The notes below the pieces were generated by a model. That model was not told the DNA's origin. It was given only the letters and a program-made list of their open reading frames with translations, and did no database searches. The translations under genes and the position numbers were made by a program. Source: an uncultured Bacilli bacterium (GTDB taxonomy: Bacteria > Bacillota_I > Bacilli_A > RF39 > UBA660). Taken from it: a DNA stretch of 7,882 nucleotides. Of the stretch, positions 1 to 6,997 are shown one piece after another. The stretch lies in the NCBI GenBank assembly GCA_947593275.1, contig CANQDN010000062.1:1-7882 (forward strand), given 5' to 3'. The number at the start of each line of letters is the position of its first letter. Positions within the stretch are counted from its first letter, which is position 1.

Positions 1-13
1 ATATCACTTTTAA

Positions 14-70
14 TTAGAGAACTTTTCACTTAAAATTGACTATCATATTTAGAGAACTTTTCATTTAAAA
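14..70. repeat. Two 22-bp direct repeats, possible edge of a mobile element
   Basis: Positions 14-35 and 49-70 match at 21 of 22 bases, with a 35-bp period; the shared core is TTAGAGAACTTTTCA. A weaker partial copy (TTTTTCAC) is near 81-88. No gene covers this stretch. Spaced direct repeats of this size occur as transposase-binding sites at the ends of IS21-type elements, but no transposase is in the window, so the nature of the repeat is unknown. Confidence 0.6.
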
Positions 71-97
71 ATCACAACATTTTTCACTTTTTATAGC

Positions 98-550
98 TTA
101 TATATAAGTATTTTCTTCAAATACATAAGAATAATTAACATCCTGACCCTTTAAATTAGGTCTAATTGTATAAGTATGCATTGTACTTGTAATATAATCA
201 GTTACAATTGTATAATAATAATTATTTCTTTTATATTCTTCTTTAAAATTACTTAAAGAATACCCTGTATTATTTATAGTTAAAATAGATCCAACTTCAT
301 CTAACTTCTTATTTACCTTTAATTTTATTGTATATACTTTATTTATAGGATATTCATTTGTTACTGTAATATATTCCTCTTTATCCCCATTTTTTGTTAC
401 TTTAAACACTAAATTATAATCATCTAATGTTGTAATATGGGCTGCACTTATTTTCTTCTCAAAAGACAACCAAACTGGAATAGACACAATAACTAAAATC
501 AAAACCATACTTATTTCTAATATAATCCCTCTAATTAACTTATCAACCAT
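98..550 (-). CDS. Membrane-anchored hypothetical protein (150 aa)
   Basis: The ATG at 550 has AAAGGGG seven bases upstream and its own promoter, so it is a separate, probably well transcribed unit. Residues 8-30 form one hydrophobic helix after a short basic start (MVDKLIRG). There is no lipobox cysteine, so it is probably an uncleaved signal anchor, although cleavage near residues 30-36 (KKISAAH) cannot be ruled out. Residues 37-150 are outside by prediction and rich in alternating hydrophobic, Thr, Tyr and Asn residues (YITVTNEYPINKVYTIKLKV, YYYTIVTDYI, HTYTIRPNL, VNYSYVFEENTYI), which suggests a beta-sandwich domain. I do not recognise a family, and no catalytic motif or sortase signal is visible. 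It ends in TAA at 100-98 with no convincing terminator behind it. Confidence 0.8.
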   Translation of the reverse strand: MVDKLIRGIILEISMVLILVIVSIPVWLSFEKKISAAHITTLDDYNLVFKVTKNGDKEEYITVTNEYPINKVYTIKLKVNKKLDEVGSILTINNTGYSLSNFKEEYKRNNYYYTIVTDYITSTMHTYTIRPNLKGQDVNYSYVFEENTYI

Positions 551-574
551 AAATATTCCCCTTTAATGAGCTAT

Positions 575-604
575 ATTATAGCATACTTTACATACATTTG
601 TCAA
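575..604 (-). promoter_or_regulatory. Strong promoter of the 150-aa membrane protein gene
   Basis: Perfect TTGACA (604-599), an 18-bp spacer, and perfect TATAAT (580-575) preceded by TGC (583-581), an extended -10. The -35 starts only seven bases after the leuS terminator tract. Transcription would start near 568, leaving a leader of about 18 bases with AAAGGGG (564-558) before the ATG at 550. Confidence 0.85.
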
Positions 605-610
605 ATTCAC

Positions 611-638
611 AAAAAATAGGTCCCAATAAGACCTATTT
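611..638 (-). terminator. Intrinsic terminator after leuS
   Basis: On the minus strand AAATAGGTC (638-630) pairs perfectly with GACCTATTT (622-614) around a 7-base loop, and U residues continue to 611. The 5' arm contains the TAG stop of leuS (635-633), so the hairpin begins inside the gene. It closes the T-box operon. Confidence 0.9.
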
Positions 639-3020
639 AACAACTATATTAACAATTTTTCCTTTAATAACAATTATTTTAACTATTTCTTTATTTTCAA
701 GATGTCTCTTAATATTTTCATTATTTAAAGCTTTCTCTTTAATTACCTCTTCATCTTCATCTGTTTTAATAGTTATTTCTCCCCGTAACTTCCCATTTAC
801 TTGAACCCCAATAGTTACTTCATCATCAACTGTTTTAGCTTCATCATATTCTGGCCATTTTGTCTCACATATCTTTTTATATCCTAAACTTTCATTTAAT
901 TCTTCTGTGATATGAGGGGCAATAGGATTTAATAACACTAATAATACATGATATTCATCTTTAGTTATAGTTTTATTATTTTCATAAGCATTAGCTAAAA
1001 TCATAAGAGAAGATACCGCGGTATTATAAGCCATATGCGTTAAATCATAAGTTACCTTTTTAATTGTTTTATGAATAATACTTTCTAATTCTTTAGAATA
1101 TCCTTCTTTATCATTTATTTTATCTTTTAAACGAATTACTTTATCAATAAAACGTTTACAACCCCGAAGAGAATCAGTACTCCATGGAGCATCTTGTTCA
1201 TAATCGCCCATGAACATTTCATAAACTCTTAAAGTATCTGCCCCATATTCTTTTACAATGTCATCAGGATTTACGACATTGCCTTTAGATTTACTCATTT
1301 TTTCATTATTTGATCCTAAAACCATCCCATGACTAACACGAGTCCAAATCATTTCTTTATTTGGAACTAAACCAATATTATATAAGAATTGAACCCAAAA
1401 TCTCGCATATAATAAGTGTCTTGCTGTATGTTCCATGCCTCCATTATACCAATCAACTTTTTGCCAATATTTCATCGCATCCATACTAGCAAATTCTTTA
1501 GTATTATGCGGATCCATAAATCTTAAGAAATACCAACTTGAACCTGCCCAGTTTGGCATAGTATCAGTTTCTCTTTTGGCAGGAGCTCCACATTTTGGAC
1601 AAGTAGTATTAACCCAATCGGTTATCTTAGCAAGAGGACTTTCACCAGTTTCGGTTGGTTCATATTCTGCGACATCAGGAAGTAATAATGGTAAATCTTC
1701 TTCTTTCATTGGAACCCAGCCACATTTTTCACAATAAATCATAGGAATTGGTTCGCCCCAAAATCTTTGTCTAGAGAAAATCCAATCACGCATTTTATAA
1801 TTAACTTTTTTCTCACCACAATGATTAGCTTCTAACCATTCAATCATTTTATTTATGGCTTCTTCTTTATTTAAACCATTTAAGTTTTCTGAATTAATAT
1901 GAATTCCATCACCTGTATAAGCTTCTTTTGTGATATCTCCACCTTTAATTACTTCTTTAATCGGTAAATTAAATTTTTTAGCAAAAGCATAATCTCTTTC
2001 GTCATGAGCAGGAACAGCCATAATAGAACCTGTACCATAACTTGATAAAACATAATCACTTATATAAATAGGTATTTCCTCCCCATTTACAGGATTTATC
2101 GCGTATGCTCCTGTTGCAACTCCAGTTTTATCTTTATTAAGCTCTGTTCTTTCTAAATCATTTTTTAAAAGACAAGCTTCTTTATATTTTTTTACTTCTT
2201 CTTTTTGACTAGCTATTGTAATTTCATCCACTAAGGCATGTTCAGGCGCTAAAACACAATAAGTTGCTCCATATAAAGTATCTGGTCTAGTTGTAAATAC
2301 TGTAAATTTCTTATCATGGCCTTTTATTTTAAAATCTACATTAGCCCCTACTGATTTACCTATCCAATTTATTTGACCTAATTTTACTTTTTCGGCAAAA
2401 TTTGTATCATCTAAGCCTTTTAATAAATCTTCGGAATAACTAGCCATTTTAAGCATCCATTGAGATTTTTCTTTTTGAATGACAGCACTACCACAGCGTT
2501 CACAAACTCCACCAGCAGCATCTTCGTTAGATAAAACTGATTTACATGTTGGACACCAATTTACAGGGACAGTTGCTTTATAAGCCATATTATGTTTATA
2601 AAATTGTAAAAATTGCCATTGAGTCCATTTATAATATTCGGGATCAGTAGTCGAAAACTCTCTAGTCCAATCAAAGGAAAAACCTAAAGATTTCATTTGA
2701 CCCTTAAATGTTTTAATATTTTCTTTTACAGCACTAGCGGGATGAATATGATTTTTTATCGCGTATTGTTCTGCAGGAGCTCCAAAAGCATCCCAACCCA
2801 TTGGATATAAAACATTGTAGCCTTGCATTCTTTTAAGTCTAGCAATCGCATCCTGAGCCGTATAACTTCTAACATGCCCAACATGCAAACCTGCACCACT
2901 TGGATAAGGAAATTCTACTAGGATATAATATTTTTCTTTATCTCCGCCATTTTTAGCTTCAAAATAATGCCCATCTTCCCATATTTTTTGCCATTTCTTT
3001 TCTATTTCATTAAAATTCAT
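633..3020 (-). CDS. leuS: Leucyl-tRNA synthetase (class Ia)
   Basis: Charges tRNA-Leu with leucine using ATP, in the cytoplasm. With the ATG at 3020 the protein is 795 residues, the usual bacterial length. The HIGH motif is HVGH (46-49) and KMSKS is at 574-578. Two CxxC pairs at 156-159 and 173-176 (CPTC, CERC) and two at 430-433 and 474-477 (CEKC, CPKC) can bind zinc. The CP1 editing domain shows TTRPDTLYG from 243 and AVPAHDERDYAFA near 335-347. GGMEHTARHLLYARFW (527-542) and the C-terminal VQVNGKLRG (739-747) are typical. The frame can also start three codons earlier at a GTG (3029-3027) overlapping the upstream TGA as GTGA. The ATG is preferred because family members usually start close to the EIEKKWQ segment. 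It is the last gene of the T-box operon, so leucine T-box control is expected. No catalytic residue appears to be missing. Confidence 0.98.
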   Translation of the reverse strand: MNFNEIEKKWQKIWEDGHYFEAKNGGDKEKYYILVEFPYPSGAGLHVGHVRSYTAQDAIARLKRMQGYNVLYPMGWDAFGAPAEQYAIKNHIHPASAVKENIKTFKGQMKSLGFSFDWTREFSTTDPEYYKWTQWQFLQFYKHNMAYKATVPVNWCPTCKSVLSNEDAAGGVCERCGSAVIQKEKSQWMLKMASYSEDLLKGLDDTNFAEKVKLGQINWIGKSVGANVDFKIKGHDKKFTVFTTRPDTLYGATYCVLAPEHALVDEITIASQKEEVKKYKEACLLKNDLERTELNKDKTGVATGAYAINPVNGEEIPIYISDYVLSSYGTGSIMAVPAHDERDYAFAKKFNLPIKEVIKGGDITKEAYTGDGIHINSENLNGLNKEEAINKMIEWLEANHCGEKKVNYKMRDWIFSRQRFWGEPIPMIYCEKCGWVPMKEEDLPLLLPDVAEYEPTETGESPLAKITDWVNTTCPKCGAPAKRETDTMPNWAGSSWYFLRFMDPHNTKEFASMDAMKYWQKVDWYNGGMEHTARHLLYARFWVQFLYNIGLVPNKEMIWTRVSHGMVLGSNNEKMSKSKGNVVNPDDIVKEYGADTLRVYEMFMGDYEQDAPWSTDSLRGCKRFIDKVIRLKDKINDKEGYSKELESIIHKTIKKVTYDLTHMAYNTAVSSLMILANAYENNKTITKDEYHVLLVLLNPIAPHITEELNESLGYKKICETKWPEYDEAKTVDDEVTIGVQVNGKLRGEITIKTDEDEEVIKEKALNNENIKRHLENKEIVKIIVIKGKIVNIVVK

Positions 3021-3025
3021 AATTC

Positions 3026-3514
3026 TCACTCTTTTCTATTTTTCTTTTTATTTTTATTTTCTTTTTTATTTACTTTAGTTTTATTTTTATCTTTTTTTAC
3101 TTCTTCTTTTAACTCTTTAGAGTTTTTTCCTTCCCTCTTTTTTAAAGTTCTTCCATATATCTCATATAAAGCATATATTAAACTAAATAAAAGGATAAAA
3201 GCAATAATAAATTGTAAATACAGTTTAAATGGTAATAACATAATAATACTTGAGGTAAAAGAAATAATAAAACTATTAATTAAAGATATCCATAAGATAT
3301 TCCTCTTCTTATTTAATTCTTTCTCATTTAATTTAAACTTATAGATTAAATAATCAAGTTCTCCAATAGGTTTTACTTTTTTCTTTTTACCCTTTTTAGT
3401 TACTCCTTTATTAGTAATAAGCCTCAGCTTTGGTTTATTAATAACAAAATAATCTATTAAAAAGATAATAATTAATAAACTTATAAATATATATAATGCT
3501 TCTATTTTACTCAT
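3026..3514 (-). CDS. Three-helix membrane protein with lysine-rich C-terminal tail (162 aa)
   Basis: The ATG at 3514 lies two bases after LRR gene 2, and its AAGGAAGG site (3527-3520) is inside the end of that gene. One hydrophobic helix spans residues 5-24. A basic, charged stretch follows at 28-72, including GELDYLIYKFKLNEKELNKK. Helices at about 73-94 and 97-118 come next. The tail at 125-162 is very polar, with about 17 lysines in 38 residues. I do not recognise a named family. The layout of one helix, a charged segment, two helices and a basic tail recalls small Oxa1/DUF106-type membrane proteins only in topology, with no motif to support homology. It ends in TGA, overlapping the frame of leuS, so it is firmly in the leuS operon. 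The tail may be low-complexity because of the AT-rich genome. Confidence 0.85.
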   Translation of the reverse strand: MSKIEALYIFISLLIIIFLIDYFVINKPKLRLITNKGVTKKGKKKKVKPIGELDYLIYKFKLNEKELNKKRNILWISLINSFIISFTSSIIMLLPFKLYLQFIIAFILLFSLIYALYEIYGRTLKKREGKNSKELKEEVKKDKNKTKVNKKENKNKKKNRKE

Positions 3515-3516
3515 AA

Positions 3517-5028
3517 CTACCTTCCTTTTACTCTACTTCTTGTATAACCATTTTCTCCATGAAATTCTTTAAAATTACCATTACAATAAAGAAAACCTGC
3601 ATCTACTTCCTCTATATTTGGCATAAATAATTTTTCTAACACTCTATTAGAATGTAATGAATTATAACCTATTTCTCTTACATCAGGAAGTATTAATACT
3701 TTTAACATTTCATTAAAATATAAGAATTCAATACCAATCTTTCTTACTTTAGGTAAATATAAACTTTTTAATGCTTTATTATAAAATAAGAAGAAATCCC
3801 CTAATTCTCTAACATTTGGTAAAGATAAACTTTCCAATGTTCTATTATAAAACAAAAACGCATAATCTATATTCATAACCTTTGGTAATGATAGGTTTTT
3901 TAACTTTTTATTAGAAAGTAAAAAATTACTTCCTATACTTTTCACATTTGGTAATTCTAAATATTCTAACGTTTCGTTAAAAGTTAAAAAATTAAATCCT
4001 ATTTGTTTCAAATTACTATTTTTATACCCAATAATTCTATTTCTTTTATCTAACTCTATTTGAACTATATCGCCATAAAAAACTTTTGCCTTTTGTTTAA
4101 TATAAATTGTTTTACCAGTTGGATTATTTTTTACTTCTATTTTTTGGATATTTGTTAAGTAATCTGGAAAAGTATCGTGTCCAAAACCATATAACCAAAT
4201 TCTTTTTTCTTTTAAATCAAGAATAAAATAATCTAAAACTATATACCTTTCTTTTTCATATTTATTAACTTTAAAATTATCTATTATTATATTATTAGGA
4301 CAAAAATAAACATTATTTATTTCATAATTATATTTATAAAACTTACCATCATTTGCTTTCACATAATTAGGAATCTCAAAACCATTATTTTTATGTAATT
4401 GAACTAAACCATAATATTTTTCAAAACTATTAGTAAGCCCCGAGATTATATTTTCTAAATTATTTGAAAATGTTGCATCCGGATTATTTACTCGATGATT
4501 ATATCTATTTTTAATTGATAAAGTATTAGTTCCATCTTTACTAAACTGAATACTTATAACACTTGTTCCATATAAGTCTTGTCTTGTGGGATTCTGAAAA
4601 TCTTCTCGTTTAATTTTATCAACATCTTTTTTTACTGCAAAAAATACTACATTAGTTTTTAAGCGATCCCCATTAAAGGTACACAACTGTTCTCCAGGAG
4701 CATAATACTTTTTAAAACTCGCAATATCTTCTTCTGTTTCACATAAATAAAGGTTATAGCCAGCTTCACTCATTAATTCTTGAGGAGTTTTTATTTCATC
4801 TATTTCCTTTTTTTCTACATCCACTAAACTATATAAATAATTCTTAAAAGGAATTAATAAGTCATTATCCACTAAATCTTGATATAACTCATGGGAAGGT
4901 GAAAAATTATTTAACAATAAATTAGAAAGTAATCCTTCTTTTTCTAACAATATTGGAAAAAACTCTCGACATAAATGCATCATATTTTCCCCATATTTAT
5001 TTTTAATTATCTTTAAATCTTGATTCAT
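3517..5028 (-). CDS. Cytoplasmic leucine-rich-repeat protein 2 (503 aa), paralogue of protein 1
   Basis: The ATG at 5028 has the same AAGGAGGGG site as LRR gene 1 and lies 12 bp after the 93-aa gene. Residues 1-35 are identical to protein 1 and residues 120-250 nearly so. Residues 36-110 and about 272-320 are strongly diverged (for example RIWLYGFGHDTFPDY against MLTNYNYIKDSFKAGF). After a shared IELDKRNRIIGYKN there are six 22-residue repeats (351-482), two fewer than in protein 1, and a different tail ending GYTRSRVKGR. No signal peptide, transmembrane helix or anchor is visible. Function is unknown; LRR folds generally bind protein partners. The gene ends in TAG two bases before the next start and, unlike protein 1, has no small coupled gene behind it. 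Divergence in blocks suggests duplication followed by gene conversion or local selection. Confidence 0.9.
   Translation of the reverse strand: MNQDLKIIKNKYGENMMHLCREFFPILLEKEGLLSNLLLNNFSPSHELYQDLVDNDLLIPFKNYLYSLVDVEKKEIDEIKTPQELMSEAGYNLYLCETEEDIASFKKYYAPGEQLCTFNGDRLKTNVVFFAVKKDVDKIKREDFQNPTRQDLYGTSVISIQFSKDGTNTLSIKNRYNHRVNNPDATFSNNLENIISGLTNSFEKYYGLVQLHKNNGFEIPNYVKANDGKFYKYNYEINNVYFCPNNIIIDNFKVNKYEKERYIVLDYFILDLKEKRIWLYGFGHDTFPDYLTNIQKIEVKNNPTGKTIYIKQKAKVFYGDIVQIELDKRNRIIGYKNSNLKQIGFNFLTFNETLEYLELPNVKSIGSNFLLSNKKLKNLSLPKVMNIDYAFLFYNRTLESLSLPNVRELGDFFLFYNKALKSLYLPKVRKIGIEFLYFNEMLKVLILPDVREIGYNSLHSNRVLEKLFMPNIEEVDAGFLYCNGNFKEFHGENGYTRSRVKGR
3583..3978 (-). repeat. 66-bp tandem coding repeats, six copies (22-residue LRR units)
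   Basis: Six complete 66-bp units encode residues 351-482 of LRR protein 2. They begin NET, NKK, NRT, NKA, NEM and NRV, with the shared frame of Leu, LPxV, Ile-Gly and Phe-Leu. Only the first unit (NETLEYLELPNVKSIG) closely matches its counterpart in protein 1 (NETIEYLELPNVKSIL). The later units are more diverged from one another than those of protein 1. Confidence 0.88.
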
Positions 5029-5044
5029 AACTCCCCTCCTTTAA
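5021..5044 (-). repeat. 24-bp duplicated ribosome-binding-site/start block, copy 2
   Basis: Identical to 6928-6951. It contains the stop codon of the 93-aa gene, AAAGGAGGGG, and ATGAATCA of LRR gene 2. In copy 1 the same TTAA lies just after the T-box terminator tract, so these bases serve as a stop codon only here. It marks the upstream edge of the duplicated LRR gene. Confidence 0.85.
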
Positions 5045-5322
5045 CCATAAAGCCTTTTTAAATATATCTTTTTATTACCTACTATTAATACCATTAAATC
5101 TTTATCATGAGAATCTTTTATATTTTTTCCATATTCACTATTTAAAGCCCCAAAAGAAAGCAAAATATTTTCTTTTAACAATTCTTCATTTATAATAATT
5201 ACATCTCCTACTTGAGGATCTTTATTTAAATCATAAAACTCTAACTTTAAACTATAAGTTTTTTCTTTATCTGTTAAATAATATGTAAAATTACAAATTT
5301 CCTTTATTAGTAACTTTTTCAT
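5041..5322 (-). CDS. Small conserved-looking hypothetical protein (93 aa), coupled to LRR protein 1
   Basis: The ATG (5322-5320) overlaps the TGA of LRR gene 1 in an ATGA junction. No strong ribosome binding site precedes it, so translation is probably coupled to the LRR gene. The protein is soluble, with no signal peptide or membrane helix. It is an alternation of predicted strands (FTYYLTD, TYSLKLEFYDL, VGDVIIINEELL, LMVLIVGNKKIYLKRLYG), which suggests a small beta-barrel or beta-sandwich. The PQVGDVIIINEELL segment looks like a barrel turn followed by a strand. I do not recognise a named family. The tight overlap suggests a partner, chaperone or neutralising protein for the LRR product, but that is inference. 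Its TAA stop (5043-5041) lies inside the 24-bp start block of the next LRR gene. Confidence 0.85.
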   Translation of the reverse strand: MKKLLIKEICNFTYYLTDKEKTYSLKLEFYDLNKDPQVGDVIIINEELLKENILLSFGALNSEYGKNIKDSHDKDLMVLIVGNKKIYLKRLYG

Positions 5323-6935
5323 CTACTTTTACCAACTTCCAGTTCTAAACCTTTAAACCTTGAATTGCAGAACATAAAATATTCTCCTATATATTCTACT
5401 TTTGGTAAAGATAAGTTTTTTAATACTTTATTATCGTGTAAGAAACTATATCCTATATTTTCTAATTCTGGCAAAGATAAGCTTTTTAATGCCTTATTAT
5501 TAAATAAAAAACTACCTCCTATATGTATTACTTTTGGTAAAAATAAACTTTGTAATACTTCATTATTATGTAAGAAATAATCTCTTATAAATTCTAATTT
5601 TGGTAAAGATAAGATTTTTAATGCCTCATTATTATATAAAAAACAATCTCCTGCATATTTTAATTCTGGTAAAAATAGACTTTGCAATACTTTATTATTA
5701 CCTAAGAAATATTCTCCTATTCTTTCTACCTTTGGTAATGATAAGTTCTTTAATGCTTTATTATAATTTAAGAAATCATCTCCTATATATAGAACTTGTG
5801 GTAAAGATAAACTTTCTAATACTTCATTATGATATAAAAAATCATCTAATATACTTTTCACATTTGGTAATTCTAAATATTCTATCGTTTCATTATAAAA
5901 TAAAAAATTATTTCCTATGTATTTCAAATTATTATTTTTATACCCAATAATTCTATTTCTTTTATCTAATTCTATTTCTATTATATCTCCCTCTAGTGAT
6001 GTAAAATAAATAACCTTGCCAGTTTCCGTAGTTTTAACATCTATTTTAGTTATGTTTGAGAATCCCGCTTTAAAACTATCTTTTATGTAATTATAATTAG
6101 TTAGCATTTTATTTTGTAAATCAATTATAAAATAATCTGCGATAATATATTTTTCTTTTTCATACCTTTTAACATTAAAATTATCTATTATTATATTATT
6201 AGGACAATAATAAACATTATCTATTTCATAATTATATTTATAAAACTTACCATCATTTGCTCTAACATAATTGGGAATTGAAAAGTTTTTATTTCTATTC
6301 GATTGAACTAAACCATAATATTTTTCAAAACTTTCAGTAAGACCAGGAATAATGTTATCCAAATTATTTGAGAATGTAGCATCCGGATTATTTACCCGAT
6401 GATTATATCTATTTTTAATTGATAAAGTATTAGTTCCATCTTTACTAAATTGAATACTTATAACACTTGTACCATATAAATCTTCTCTTGTGGGATTCTG
6501 AAAATCCTCTCGTTTAATCTTATCAACATCTTTTTTTACTGCAAAGAATACTACATTAGTATTTAATCTTCCGCCCCTAAAAGTACATAATTCTTCTCCT
6601 TTAGCATAATATTTTTTAAATCTTTTTATTTCTTCTTCTGTACTACAACAATATAAATTATATCCAGCTTCTTCCATTAATTCTTGAGGGTTTTTATTTA
6701 TTTCTGTTATTTCAGATTTTTGAACATCCACTAAACTATAAACAAAATTTTTAAATTCATCTTCCATTTTATTATCTACCAAATCTTGATACAAATCATG
6801 GCTAATCGCAAAATTATCTAGTAAAATTTGGGATAACAATCCTTCTTTTTCTAACAATATTGGAAAAAACTCTCGACACAAATGCATCATATTTTCCCCA
6901 TATTTATTTTTGATTATCTTTAAATCCTGATTCAT
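5319..6935 (-). CDS. Cytoplasmic leucine-rich-repeat protein 1 (538 aa)
   Basis: This is the first gene of the T-box operon. The ATG at 6935 has a strong AAGGAGGGG site. Residues 1-35 are identical to the paralogue at 3517-5028. Residues 110-260 form the most conserved part (around CTFRGG, VFFAVKKDVDKIKREDF, GTSVISIQFSKDGTNTLSI, NRYNHRVNNPDATFSNNL and CPNNIIIDNF). I recall similar regions in LRR proteins of gut Firmicutes but know no function for it. Residues 348-523 are eight tandem 22-residue repeats of the form Nxx-Lxx-LxLPxVxxIGxxFLxx, of the BspA/LRR_5 type, followed by a degenerate cap. No signal peptide, membrane segment or sorting signal is visible, so a cytoplasmic location is inferred. 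Leucine is about 19% of the C-terminal 198 residues. The TGA stop overlaps the next start as ATGA. LRRs usually bind proteins; the partner is unknown. Confidence 0.9.
   Translation of the reverse strand: MNQDLKIIKNKYGENMMHLCREFFPILLEKEGLLSQILLDNFAISHDLYQDLVDNKMEDEFKNFVYSLVDVQKSEITEINKNPQELMEEAGYNLYCCSTEEEIKRFKKYYAKGEELCTFRGGRLNTNVVFFAVKKDVDKIKREDFQNPTREDLYGTSVISIQFSKDGTNTLSIKNRYNHRVNNPDATFSNNLDNIIPGLTESFEKYYGLVQSNRNKNFSIPNYVRANDGKFYKYNYEIDNVYYCPNNIIIDNFNVKRYEKEKYIIADYFIIDLQNKMLTNYNYIKDSFKAGFSNITKIDVKTTETGKVIYFTSLEGDIIEIELDKRNRIIGYKNNNLKYIGNNFLFYNETIEYLELPNVKSILDDFLYHNEVLESLSLPQVLYIGDDFLNYNKALKNLSLPKVERIGEYFLGNNKVLQSLFLPELKYAGDCFLYNNEALKILSLPKLEFIRDYFLHNNEVLQSLFLPKVIHIGGSFLFNNKALKSLSLPELENIGYSFLHDNKVLKNLSLPKVEYIGEYFMFCNSRFKGLELEVGKSR
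5367..5894 (-). repeat. 66-bp tandem coding repeats, eight copies (22-residue LRR units)
   Basis: Eight complete units of exactly 66 bp encode residues 348-523 of LRR protein 1 without indels. Units begin NET, NEV, NKA, NKV, NEA, NEV, NKA, NKV. Seven units in a row alternate Val and Ala at the third position, and the two LFLP units are both Val types. This suggests growth by a two-unit, 132-bp block. The repeats also create long meaningless open frames on the plus strand. Confidence 0.9.
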
Positions 6936-6951
6936 AACTCCCCTCCTTTAA
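6928..6951 (-). repeat. 24-bp duplicated ribosome-binding-site/start block, copy 1
   Basis: This block holds AAAGGAGGGG, a 5-base gap and ATGAATCA, the start of the first LRR gene. The identical 24 bp recurs at 5021-5044 before the second LRR gene, and near-identity continues into both coding regions for about the first 35 codons. The repeat unit therefore includes the translation signal. It is a very strong Shine-Dalgarno, with GGAGG six bases from ATG. Confidence 0.85.
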
Positions 6952-6954
6952 AAC

Positions 6955-6997
6955 AAAAAAGATGGTTACCTAAAGGGCGAATCATCGCGGTACCACC
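6955..6997 (-). terminator. Intrinsic terminator of the T-box leader (competes with the antiterminator)
   Basis: On the minus strand GGTGGTACC (6997-6989) pairs with GGTAACCATC (6970-6961), with a G-U pair and a bulged A. An inner GCG/CGC extends the stem, and six U follow (6960-6955). The 5' arm uses the T-box bulge bases needed for the antiterminator, so the two folds exclude each other. This is the standard T-box off state. It should also stop readthrough from GH31. Confidence 0.85.

Noticed and set aside
66..85. Possible terminator hairpin after the 150-aa gene (AAAAAT/ATTTTT)
   Set aside because: The stem is only six A-T pairs in an A/T-rich stretch with no GC core, which is too weak to call.
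598..3344. Plus-strand open frames at 598-804, 1435-1737 and 2967-3344
   Set aside because: They are antisense to leuS and the lysine-rich membrane gene. Their Phe/Ser/Leu-rich composition is what AT-rich or lysine-rich genes give when read backwards.
3600..4310. Internal TATAAT-like promoters for the membrane protein and leuS inside LRR gene 2
   Set aside because: Several TATAAT matches occur by chance in the AT-rich code, but those checked had no acceptable -35 at 16-18 bp.
3026..5322. Use of Mycoplasma genetic code 4 (TGA as Trp) in this AT-rich Mollicutes-like DNA
   Set aside because: TGA ends the LRR 1 and 162-aa genes at tight overlaps with the next starts, and conserved tryptophans in LeuRS are TGG.
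5367..5894. CRISPR-like regular repeats
   Set aside because: The 66-bp period has no conserved repeat with unique spacers. It stays in frame and encodes a clear 22-residue protein motif.
5365..5950. Two plus-strand open frames (5365-5580 and 5600-5950) antisense to LRR gene 1
   Set aside because: They mirror the 66-bp coding repeats on the opposite strand, show the same periodicity and have no ribosome binding site or promoter.
3517..6935. Secreted, surface-anchored BspA-type adhesins
   Set aside because: The repeats resemble BspA/LRR_5 units, but neither protein has a signal peptide, a membrane helix or a C-terminal anchor. A cytoplasmic role is more likely.
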